Positions 1-7,098 are shown, counted from the first letter of the stretch. The stretch: 7,217 nt of DNA from an uncultured bacterium (GCA_937983075.1 CALKAQ010000045.1:1-7217), one strand, 5' to 3'. Notes: a model not told the origin generated them from the letters alone. Program-made: numbers and translations.

Positions 1-102
1 GCGAGGAGTTGCTGGACTCCAAGGAGTTGTTAGCGGTGCCGAAACCCTAGTTGGAAAGCAACACGCTGGAACCTAATTTACACCACTTGACGGGACGTGA
101 CC
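1..102 (+). mobile_element. Probable outer end of an IS256-like insertion sequence (partial)
   Basis: Frame 3 is open from the window edge to a TAG at 48-50 and would give a 15-residue tail (EELLDSKELLAVPKP). I cannot assign this tail to a transposase family. After it, bases 67-102 contain AATTTACAC, then GGGAC and GTGACC. Read inward from the outside this becomes GGTCACGTCC...GTGTAAATT, the general pattern I associate with terminal repeats of IS256/Mutator-type elements. A stop codon some 20 bases inside the repeat also fits such an element. The other end would lie outside the window, so neither the partner repeat nor a target duplication can be checked. The assignment rests on resemblance from memory only. 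Confidence 0.4.
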
Positions 103-394
103 GTCATTGCAAGAGGCCTTACCCCCGGAGATGCCAAACGCGGAGGCTCTTCGATTATTGACTTCAGTCTAGTACGAGCATGTGAAACAAATCTTGTACT
201 GTCGGTGTACGGCTCTTCTGGGGAAAGGCTCACGTCTCGGCTCGTCGTGCCCGACCGGAAACGCAACAGATGATGGTGCCGGTGATGCCGAATCTGCGCA
301 CAGCAGCGGGCTTTTGCTCCCGCCTGTTCTTCAACTATGCAGGCACAAGAATCAAGCAGGAAACCCAGCTACGGCCACAAAATGAATCTTTGAT
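103..394. other. Intergenic leader without a convincing gene
   Basis: This stretch separates the IS-like end from the operon. Short frames exist on both strands: a GTG frame at 97-273 on +, a GTG frame at 182-385 on +, and a frame at 78-266 on -. None has a ribosome binding site or a recognisable product, and they overlap one another, so I do not call them genes. A TTGACT at 158-163 resembles a -35 box, but the hexamer 17 bases further on (TGTGAA) is a poor -10. I see no tRNA, T-box or riboswitch signature. The operon promoter presumably lies here but cannot be placed. Confidence 0.5.
301..332 (+). terminator. Hairpin with short pyrimidine tail, possible terminator or attenuator
   Basis: GCGGG (306-310) pairs with CCCGC (319-323) around an 8-base loop. 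CAG (301-303) can pair with CTG (324-326) across a 2-base bulge, and TTCTTC follows at 327-332. The tail is not a true T-run, so termination would be weak. The hairpin ends about 60 bases before the first gene. It could end transcription arriving from the IS side or act as a leader attenuator. A chance structure in GC-rich DNA is also possible. Confidence 0.3.
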
Positions 395-1669
395 ATGCTG
401 AAATCTACGCTGAGCTGGGTCGACTTTTCCGAGCACGACCGAGACCATATGTTGCAGGTCATCCGCATGTTTGCCGAACCCGAGACCGTCGATGAACTCG
501 GCATCGGCTCGGTGCGCGACGCGTTGGCCGATGTGCTGTTTCCGGGCACGAGCACGATCCAGACCAGGGCAGCGTACTTCCTCTTCATTCCTTGGATTTA
601 CGTAAGTCTGGAAGGCCGCAGAGCCTCAGCCCGGGACGTTGCCGAGCTTGCCCGTAGGCGTGAAGTACAGCTCATCGATGCTCTGGCGGCTTCGGACGAC
701 ACCCGCGGCGTCATTGGCATTGAAGCCCGTTCCAAGTTGAAGCGTTTCCCGAGCAGCATTTACTGGAATGGCCTGGGCGTGTGGGGAATTCGGCGCTTTC
801 CGGGATCCCGGGAGCAGTACCATCGTTCCTTTGCATCGTCCCCTGTCGGCCCGGGCACCGTGCTGACGAACGATGACGGCGTACCGGCCGACGGTGTCGT
901 TCGTTGGAATTGGCATCCCGCGCTGCCCGATCCTCCGCCTGGCTTCCCGCGCCGCGCGTCGTTTCGGCTGCGACCTGACGATGCGGACTTCTTGCAGGAG
1001 CGCATTCAAAGCTCTGCCCCCAATTCATATCTCGCCTTCCTCGTCGGTGAGGGGGGCATCTTTTCACCGGAAACCGTGTTGTTTCCTTGGCAGCATCCAA
1101 GGACCGCCCATGCCCCTGAACTTAACCGGCGACAGCTGGCCCACGCCCGCAATTTTTCTTTGGTCATGCACGGCGCAGCCTTATGTTACAACTTGCTGCT
1201 GGTCGAGGCACGATTGGCTTTGCGGCAGACGGATGCCGATGAAGAGCGCCGGGATACGTATGTCGACATGCTGGAGCAGTGGTGGGCCGAAGTCAAGGCA
1301 TGGACAAGGGTCGTGCAGCAGTGGGACATGACAAGTTTCTGGGCTACCGCGGAGCAGGGCAATCCCAACATACACCGCCGTACCCGGTACTTTGTGGAAA
1401 CGTGGCTGGCCTTTGTCCGCGAGCACTTGAGAGGCGGCCATCCCGTCGACCGCCTTGTGCGTTCGCAGCGGGTGGTTGATCTGCTAAAGGAGCGGGAACG
1501 GCAGCTCAAGGGCAGTCGCGCTCGCTTCTACAATCCGCACGCCCTTGACGGCTGGAACGGTCGTTCCGGGGCTGACCGCCTCAACTACCGCTGGCCTGTA
1601 GTGAGCGATATCGTATTGGACATTTTGAACGGCTTCGCTGAGGGTGAATTCGATGCTGCAACCGGATGA
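395..1669 (+). CDS. DUF6361-like protein, first gene of candidate defence operon
   Basis: This encodes a 424-residue soluble protein with no signal peptide or membrane segment. It resembles DUF6361 proteins as I remember them. An N-terminal LSWVDFS (6-12) is followed by a block, residues 35-69, rich in motifs such as RDALADVLFPGTSTIQTRA and ending FLFIPWIY. Other conserved-looking parts are SIYWNGLGVWGIRRF (121-135), RASFRLRPDDADFL (187-200), LVMHGAALCYNLLLVEA (256-272), and a C-terminal KGSRARFYNP...WNGRSGADRLNYRWP (372-401). I see no nuclease, helicase, kinase or methyltransferase motif, and its biochemical role is unknown. ATG 395 is the only possible start: an in-frame TGA lies at 383-385, no start follows before the conserved segment, and no good ribosome binding site precedes it. 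The stop overlaps the next gene, so the product probably works with the PLD protein and the helicase. I infer a recognition, adaptor or assembly role. Confidence 0.82.
   Translation: MLKSTLSWVDFSEHDRDHMLQVIRMFAEPETVDELGIGSVRDALADVLFPGTSTIQTRAAYFLFIPWIYVSLEGRRASARDVAELARRREVQLIDALAASDDTRGVIGIEARSKLKRFPSSIYWNGLGVWGIRRFPGSREQYHRSFASSPVGPGTVLTNDDGVPADGVVRWNWHPALPDPPPGFPRRASFRLRPDDADFLQERIQSSAPNSYLAFLVGEGGIFSPETVLFPWQHPRTAHAPELNRRQLAHARNFSLVMHGAALCYNLLLVEARLALRQTDADEERRDTYVDMLEQWWAEVKAWTRVVQQWDMTSFWATAEQGNPNIHRRTRYFVETWLAFVREHLRGGHPVDRLVRSQRVVDLLKERERQLKGSRARFYNPHALDGWNGRSGADRLNYRWPVVSDIVLDILNGFAEGEFDAATG
1640..1646 (+). promoter_or_regulatory. Ribosome binding site that decides the start of the PLD gene
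   Basis: GAGGGTG lies inside the end of the first gene, six bases before ATG 1653. An alternative in-frame GTG at 1644 sits within this site and has no purine-rich sequence of its own, so ATG 1653 is the better start. Confidence 0.65.
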
Positions 1670-3599
1670 TCGGCGAAGTTTGCTCGAAGCGTTGCGACCG
1701 CCCGAGGGCTACCGGATCGACTATGCCGTCGGCACCACGTTCACGTTGGATCTCCTCGCATTGTTGCTCACGCCGACGGCTTTCACCCTGTTCGACATGG
1801 AAGCGGCAGGCAACGACCGCCTGCCCGACCCAACGGCGCTACTCGGTGCCGTCCGGGACTATGCCGACCGTATGATCATCTTTTGCGAAGCGGGCCGTAT
1901 CGCCGTGCCGTCCCGCTTTCGAACTCTGTTCGGGTATTTGGAAGGCAGCGTTTGTCAGGTTGTTGCTCCTCAGGAAGGGAGGGCGTTTCACCCGAAAGTG
2001 TGGGTGTTGCGGTACACGAGCAAAGACGGTCCCGTGCTGTATCGGCTGCTCGTCCAAAGCCGCAACTTGACCTTTGACCGCTCTTGGGATGTCATGCTTG
2101 TCCTCGACGGGGAGCTGGTGGCACGGCAAAACGCCTTTGCCAGCAATCATCCGCTGGGGGATTTCATCGACGTATTGGCAGATATGGGAACTTCTCTAAC
2201 ACAGGAACAGCGGGCAGCTCTCGAACTCATGCAGGATGAAGTGCGCCGGGTCCGATTTGTCTTACCCGAAGGCTTTGATGACCTCAAGTTTCGACCCTTA
2301 GGCATTCTCGGCCACCGCCGCTGGCCCTTTGCCGGTCGGGTCGACCGCATGTTGATCGTTTCGCCGTTTCTTAAGGATGGCTGTCTGCGCAGGCTTACAG
2401 CTCAGGGACAAGGACACGTGTTGGTGTCGCGGCCCGACTCACTGGCAGGGCTCGATGCGGAGACGATGCGTGCCTTCGAAGAGGTGGCGGTCCTTTCCGA
2501 CATCGTTGAAGCGGAGCCCAGCGATGATGATTTCGATATGGTGCCGGAGGATACGCAGGGAGAGATGGTAGATACGAACGGACGAGGTCCGCTCGATGAT
2601 AGGCGCCTCGCCAAGGAGATCGGCGCGCGCTTCGGCTTGCATGCGAAACTCTTCGTCGCCGACGCCGGAGGAAAGGCGCGTCTATGGGTTGGCTCGGCCA
2701 ACGCGACCGATGCGGCTTTCTCCGGCAACGTGGAATTCCTTGTCGAGCTCCAGGGAAGCCGAAGGCTATGCGGTGTCGATGCCCTTCTAGGCTACGGCAG
2801 GGGCGGCATCGGCGACCTGCTGCAGTCCTTCACGGTACAAGATGGCGACGTACAAGACGACGGGCTCGAGAGACAGTTGGAAGAGCGCCTTGACTCCGTG
2901 CGCCGCACGCTCGCCACGGCACCCTTTGTTGCGCAGGTGGAGCAGACGGGTGAAGATATGTACACTTTGGCATTGTGTGTGCGGTCGGACGAAAACTTCG
3001 CCTTCCCGGATAACGTGGACATCCGCTGCCGGCCGCTCAGTCTCGCCGTAGCGCAGTCCCTGGCACGGTTGGGGCCGGTAGCAGAAGATGGCCGGGCCTC
3101 GGGACGGCGGGGCACACGGAGGCTCATGTCTTTTGAGCACATCGCCTTCGAGTCCATCACATCGTTTTTTGCCTTTTCCGTTACGGTGCGGCAAGAGGGA
3201 CGCATGCTTGAGGAGACCTTCGTGCTCAACGTGCCACTGGAAGGTGCACCGGATAATCGGCGCGAGCGGTTGCTCAGCTATACTCTGGGGGATCAACGCC
3301 AGTTTATAAGGCTGCTTCTCATGATGTTGGCAGAAAGCGGCTTGGATGCGTACGAGACGTTGGACTGGCTTCGCCGGTCCGAGGCGTTCGGTGGGGATGG
3401 GCAGACAGGCGAGGTCCAAGTGCCTCTCTTGGAAGCATTGCTGCGCACCTTAGAAAGAGACCCGAAAAATTTGGACCGCGTCGCGCGGCTCGTCGACGAT
3501 CTACGCCGGACACCGGAGGGAGAGCGTATTCTGCCCGCTGGATTTGACGCGATCTGGAGGCCGATTTGGCGGGTGCGGCAAGAGGTGAAGCGGCGGTGA
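1653..3599 (+). CDS. Phospholipase-D-superfamily protein, probable nuclease
   Basis: This encodes a 648-residue protein from ATG 1653, overlapping the previous gene by 17 bases. It carries two PLD half-sites. The first is H113-P-K115 followed by S136-R-N-L-T and W145-D146; an arginine stands where the usual HxKx4D has its aspartate. The second is canonical: H330-A-K332-x4-D337, then G347-S-A-N350-A-T and N359-x-E361. In PLD-type nucleases such as BfiI or Nuc, two HKD motifs form one active site in which histidine makes a phospho-enzyme intermediate, so a DNA nuclease is more likely here than a lipase. An acidic stretch (EPSDDDFD, 288-295) and a region without recognised domains (about 400-648) follow. 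The C-terminal part may bind the partner proteins. There is no signal peptide, so the product is cytoplasmic. The context between a DUF6361-like gene and an SF2 helicase supports a role as the effector of a defence complex. DISARM DrmC is also a PLD protein, but I see no DrmA or DrmB here. Confidence 0.85.
   Translation: MLQPDDRRSLLEALRPPEGYRIDYAVGTTFTLDLLALLLTPTAFTLFDMEAAGNDRLPDPTALLGAVRDYADRMIIFCEAGRIAVPSRFRTLFGYLEGSVCQVVAPQEGRAFHPKVWVLRYTSKDGPVLYRLLVQSRNLTFDRSWDVMLVLDGELVARQNAFASNHPLGDFIDVLADMGTSLTQEQRAALELMQDEVRRVRFVLPEGFDDLKFRPLGILGHRRWPFAGRVDRMLIVSPFLKDGCLRRLTAQGQGHVLVSRPDSLAGLDAETMRAFEEVAVLSDIVEAEPSDDDFDMVPEDTQGEMVDTNGRGPLDDRRLAKEIGARFGLHAKLFVADAGGKARLWVGSANATDAAFSGNVEFLVELQGSRRLCGVDALLGYGRGGIGDLLQSFTVQDGDVQDDGLERQLEERLDSVRRTLATAPFVAQVEQTGEDMYTLALCVRSDENFAFPDNVDIRCRPLSLAVAQSLARLGPVAEDGRASGRRGTRRLMSFEHIAFESITSFFAFSVTVRQEGRMLEETFVLNVPLEGAPDNRRERLLSYTLGDQRQFIRLLLMMLAESGLDAYETLDWLRRSEAFGGDGQTGEVQVPLLEALLRTLERDPKNLDRVARLVDDLRRTPEGERILPAGFDAIWRPIWRVRQEVKRR
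3581..3588 (+). promoter_or_regulatory. Ribosome binding site that decides the start of the helicase gene
   Basis: AGAGGTGA lies seven bases before GTG 3596. That GTG overlaps the upstream stop as GTGA, the usual arrangement for translational coupling. The longer TTG start at 3566 would add ten residues and has only a weaker purine stretch (CTGGAGG, 3554-3560) before it. Confidence 0.7.
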
Positions 3600-6500
3600 G
3601 TGCGAAACGACCCGACTTCACACACATCTTCGCACGCCTTAAGGACTTTCAGCGCGCTACAGTGGACCACGCATTTCGCCGTCTTTACTTGGACAAGGAC
3701 CGGACGCGCCGTTTCCTTGTCGCCGACGAAGTCGGGCTTGGAAAAACCATGGTCGCCCGGGGCGTCATGGCCCGTGTGATTGAGCACCTGTGGGATACCG
3801 TCGATCGTATCAATATCGTTTACGTCTGCTCCAGCAGCGACATCGCCCGTCAAAACGTCCGCCGACTCGCCGCGGTGATCCCGGGCTATGACCCCGACAC
3901 CAAGCCGCTCGAGCGCATCACGTTGCTACCGCTGCATATGGGCGAACTGACCGGTTCCCGCGTCAATCTCGTTTCTTTCACGCCGGGCACATCCTTTAAC
4001 CTGCGGTCGAGTTTGGGCCAGGCCCAAGAGCGGATCTTGCTGTACGTTCTACTAGACGAGTTGTGGGGCGTGCCGGGGACAGGACCCATGAACTTGCTGC
4101 AAGGCTACGTGACGAACCGGGATGAATGGCGCAAGCAGGTCCGAGACGCAGTAGATCAGCGGGCTCGGGTTCATGAGGGCATCAAGCAACACTTTTTCGC
4201 CGCGCTGAACGAGCACATCGAGCGCCAACGGCGCAATGGGGAAGTCGACTTGTACACGCGGTTCGTCGACTTGTGCCGGCGGTTTCGCTATTACAGGACG
4301 AGTATTCCCGAGCAAGACCGGCGTGACAGGGATGAACTCATCGGCGAACTGCGTTCCATCTTGGCTCGCACGTGCCTAGAGTTCTTGAAGCCCGACCTGG
4401 TTATATTGGATGAATTTCAACGATTCAAGGAGTTGCTCGCGGGCGAGGGGGACGCCGGGGAGCTGGCCCAGGAATTGTTTCACTACGCGGACGAGCAATC
4501 TGGGGCGCGCGTCCTATTGCTTTCGGCCACGCCGTATAAGATGTACACCCTGGCTCAGGAGAAGAGCGAGGACCACTATGAAGATTTCATTTGGACCGTA
4601 AGCCGCTTGTACGAGGACGACGAGGAAACGCAACGCCTGAAGCACGCGTTGGAGCGCTACCGAGGCGCCCTCTACCGGCTGGCGGGCGATACCGACGGGG
4701 CGTTGACGGAACTCAGCGAGCTGCGTGCCGAGGTGGAAAGCCGGCTTTCTCGGATCATGGTGCGCACTGAACGCCTCGCGGCATCCGAAGATCGGGACGG
4801 GATGCTGCGAGAAGTGGCGATGGATAGGCTACAATTGGCCGAGGACGATGTGCGGTCGTACTTGGCCGTTCAGCGGGTCGCTCGGTCCCTCGAGCAAGGA
4901 GACATGCTCGCTTACTGGAAGTCAGCGCCTTACATGTTGTCGTTCATGGATGACTATCAAGTAAAGCGCAGGCTGAGACGGGAACTCGCTGCGTCGAACG
5001 GTCGTACCTCAGCGCTGGTAGAGGCTCTCGATGAAGCGTTGGAGCAAGGAGTGGACGTCGATTGGGACGGCTGGCGCCGTTACGAGCCCATCGACCCGAG
5101 CAACGCCCGGTTGCGCCGGCTCATCGCGGATACCGTTGAAGAAGGCATGTGGCGAATGCTGTGGCTGCCACCGTCGCAACCGTATTACAAACCGTCCGGA
5201 CCTTTCGCGGATGCCGACGCCATATCGTGTACCAAGCGGCTGGTCTTTTCCGCGTGGCGCGTGGTACCCAAAGTGATTGCAGCCATGCTCAGCTACGAGG
5301 CCGAACGGCATATGATACGTCGACTGGAGCGGGACCCCGAGAATACCCCCGAGGCCCGTCGACAGAAGCGTCCTTTGTTGCGCTTCGGCTATTCCGAAGG
5401 GCGGCTGACGGGTATGCCGGTCCTGGCTCTGATGTACCCCAGCATCGTGCTGTGCCGTCTCGGCGATCCGTTGCGGTTGGCGGGGGAAGCTGTGCGGCAA
5501 CACGGAGAGCTGCCGACGCAGAAGCAATTGAAGGAGAACCTACGGCAGACGCTGGAACCCCTTCTGGCACAGCTGCCTCCGGGGAAACCGACGCCGATTC
5601 CCGATGAGGCCTGGTATTGGGCGGCGCCTTTGCTCCTTGATTTCTTTCTGGAACCCGAGGCGACACGACGCTGGCTCTCGCGGTCCGATGCCGCCACACG
5701 GTGGAGCGGTGGGCGGGACGGACGTGAAGGGGAAGTCAGCACGTACTGGCCCGATCACGTCGCACGGGCACTGGAGCTAGTCGAGGGCAAGGTGAGGCTC
5801 GGCTCGCGCCCGCCCGAACTGGCAAGCGTTCTAGTGGAAATGGCGCTGGCCGGACCCGGAGTGGTCGCCCTGCGCTCATTGGCACGGGGAGCCGGGTTGA
5901 CCGAGGTCCTGGAGCCGCAAGCTATGTCGCAGACCGGCGCAGGGAATCTTCAGGTGGAAATGGATCGCACCAAAATGCTCGACGAATTACGATACAGGGC
6001 CGGTCAGGTGGCCTTCGGACTGCGGACGCTGTTCAACACGCCGGAGGCTATGGCTTTGATCCGAGGCTATTACGGTGAGGAGCCGTATTGGCGCCGGGTA
6101 TTGGAGTACTGTGTGGACGGCTGTTTGCAGGCGGTGATGGATGAGTACATTCATGTTCTGGTGGACTCCCTCGGTGTGGCAGAGGACAAACGCCTCGACG
6201 CGGTTGCGGAATTGTCCCGGGTGGTCACGGACGTCGTGTCGCTGCGGACGGCCAGCATGCGAGCGGACGAATTCGTGTGGGACGGGAACGAGGGTACGTA
6301 TAAACTGGTCGACCACGGTGTGCGCGGGCACTTCGCCTTGCGCTTCGGTGAGGAGCGATCCGACGACGGCGAACGGATGCGCCCTATGCTGGTCCGGGAC
6401 GCGTTCAATTCGCCCTTTCGACCGTTTGTATTGGCCACCACGTCCGTGGGCCAGGAAGGACTCGACTTTCACCTTTTTTGTCATGCCGTCGTGCACTGGG

Positions 6501-6991
6501 ATCTGCCGTCCAATCCCGTAGACCTCGAACAACGCGAAGGCCGTGTACATCGTTATAAGGGACACGCTATCCGAAAAAATGTCGCTCGGCTTTACGGGAA
6601 GCAGGCAATGGTGGCCGTTGCCCGGAGCGGAAGGGCGTCTCATGCGGACAGCTCGGTTGCCCCGGACGTTTGGCAAGAGATGTTTGCCTTGGCCGTTCAG
6701 GAGCGAGGAGAAAGCACTGATCTTGTGCCTTACTGGATTTTTCCCGTCGAGGGCGGCGCCAGCATCGAACGCCATGTCCCTTTGCTGCCCCTTAGCCGCG
6801 ACGTCGAGCGGCTGGAGGCCTTGAAGCGTTCTTTAACTGTTTACAGGATGGTGTTCGGGCAGGCGCGGCAGGAAGACCTGGTGGCTTTTCTCCTGCGGCA
6901 TGTCCCGGAAGATAAACTGCATGATGTATTGCAGGAACTCACGCTCGATCTGAGACCGCCGGAAACGATTGACGGTAGGTGGGGGTCGTGA
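3596..6991 (+). CDS. Large SF2 (SNF2/DEAH-like) helicase or translocase with major insertions
   Basis: This encodes an 1131-residue protein from GTG 3596; a TTG at 3566 would give 1141. An N-terminal LKDFQ (15-19) acts as a Q-like motif. Motif I is A43-DEVGLGKT (K50, T51), motif Ia about 76-87 (VCSSSDIARQN), motif II D272-E-F-Q, motif III S310-A-T, a motif IV-like segment 547-563 (KRLVFSAWRVVPKVIAA), motif V 946-959 (LATTSVGQEGLDFH), and motif VI Q979-R-E-G-R983-V-H-R986. All ATPase residues are present, so it should be active. DLPSNPVDLEQREGRVHR is close to the SNF2-type C-terminal helicase signature, so translocation on duplex nucleic acid is likelier than classic unwinding. About 220 residues separate motifs I and II, and about 380 separate IV and V, both much more than in a minimal SF2 core. 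No nuclease motif is visible within it. The four-base overlap with the PLD gene argues for a joint complex in which this protein is the motor. Confidence 0.9.
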   Translation: MSAKRPDFTHIFARLKDFQRATVDHAFRRLYLDKDRTRRFLVADEVGLGKTMVARGVMARVIEHLWDTVDRINIVYVCSSSDIARQNVRRLAAVIPGYDPDTKPLERITLLPLHMGELTGSRVNLVSFTPGTSFNLRSSLGQAQERILLYVLLDELWGVPGTGPMNLLQGYVTNRDEWRKQVRDAVDQRARVHEGIKQHFFAALNEHIERQRRNGEVDLYTRFVDLCRRFRYYRTSIPEQDRRDRDELIGELRSILARTCLEFLKPDLVILDEFQRFKELLAGEGDAGELAQELFHYADEQSGARVLLLSATPYKMYTLAQEKSEDHYEDFIWTVSRLYEDDEETQRLKHALERYRGALYRLAGDTDGALTELSELRAEVESRLSRIMVRTERLAASEDRDGMLREVAMDRLQLAEDDVRSYLAVQRVARSLEQGDMLAYWKSAPYMLSFMDDYQVKRRLRRELAASNGRTSALVEALDEALEQGVDVDWDGWRRYEPIDPSNARLRRLIADTVEEGMWRMLWLPPSQPYYKPSGPFADADAISCTKRLVFSAWRVVPKVIAAMLSYEAERHMIRRLERDPENTPEARRQKRPLLRFGYSEGRLTGMPVLALMYPSIVLCRLGDPLRLAGEAVRQHGELPTQKQLKENLRQTLEPLLAQLPPGKPTPIPDEAWYWAAPLLLDFFLEPEATRRWLSRSDAATRWSGGRDGREGEVSTYWPDHVARALELVEGKVRLGSRPPELASVLVEMALAGPGVVALRSLARGAGLTEVLEPQAMSQTGAGNLQVEMDRTKMLDELRYRAGQVAFGLRTLFNTPEAMALIRGYYGEEPYWRRVLEYCVDGCLQAVMDEYIHVLVDSLGVAEDKRLDAVAELSRVVTDVVSLRTASMRADEFVWDGNEGTYKLVDHGVRGHFALRFGEERSDDGERMRPMLVRDAFNSPFRPFVLATTSVGQEGLDFHLFCHAVVHWDLPSNPVDLEQREGRVHRYKGHAIRKNVARLYGKQAMVAVARSGRASHADSSVAPDVWQEMFALAVQERGESTDLVPYWIFPVEGGASIERHVPLLPLSRDVERLEALKRSLTVYRMVFGQARQEDLVAFLLRHVPEDKLHDVLQELTLDLRPPETIDGRWGS

Positions 6992-7034
6992 TGCGACAAC
7001 CGCCTCTGCAGGGCAGCGTGTCCCACCCATCACG
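6987..7034 (+). repeat. Inverted repeat spanning the helicase stop codon
   Basis: CGTGATG (6987-6993) is perfectly complementary to CATCACG (7028-7034), with a 34-base loop that itself contains CTGC/GCAG (7006-7009 and 7013-7016). No T-run follows, so it is not an intrinsic terminator. It could protect the 3' end of the mRNA or affect translation of the small frame it encloses. Seven paired bases could arise by chance. Confidence 0.25.
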
Positions 7035-7098
7035 GAACCGGGTAAAGCACCAGGAGCAAGTGCCGTCGTCTCAACATAGGCTCTCGAGGCAAAGGTAG
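6991..7098 (+). CDS. Possible 35-codon frame overlapping the helicase stop
   Basis: ATG 6991 shares its A with the helicase TGA (TGATG). AGGTGGGGG at 6977-6985 lies five bases upstream, a good ribosome binding site. The frame runs to TAG 7096-7098 and would give 35 residues, very basic and rich in Q, S, R and H, with no hydrophobic core. The composition is unlike a folded protein. It may be the start of a lost fourth gene, a small accessory peptide or chance. The coupling geometry is the only reason to list it. Confidence 0.2.
   Translation: MRQPPLQGSVSHPSRNRVKHQEQVPSSQHRLSRQR

Noticed and set aside
158..186. TTGACT ... TGTGAA as a sigma-70/sigma-A promoter for the operon
   Set aside because: The -35 is good but the -10 matches only half of the consensus, and it lies about 210 bases before the first gene; too weak to annotate.
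182..385. 67-codon + strand frame in the leader
   Set aside because: Its GTG start has no ribosome binding site, the product has low-complexity composition, and it runs through the hairpin at 301-332.
2787..3419. Minus-strand open frame of 210 codons opposite the PLD gene
   Set aside because: It is antisense to the PLD coding sequence with no ribosome binding site or protein-like motifs; a shadow frame.
3566..3595. TTG 3566 as the helicase start
   Set aside because: GTG 3596 has a better-placed ribosome binding site and the classic GTGA overlap with the upstream stop; the extra ten residues are Gly/Ala-rich and look untranslated.
5987..6775. Long minus-strand open frame (262 codons) opposite the helicase C-terminal half
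   Set aside because: It lies entirely antisense to the helicase motifs V-VI region, shows no recognisable domain, and long antisense frames are expected in GC-rich coding DNA.
395..6991. Assignment to DISARM because of the helicase plus PLD pair
   Set aside because: There is no DrmB (DUF1998) gene and no methyltransferase; the PLD protein has two half-sites in 648 residues, and a DUF6361-like protein is not a DISARM component that I know of.
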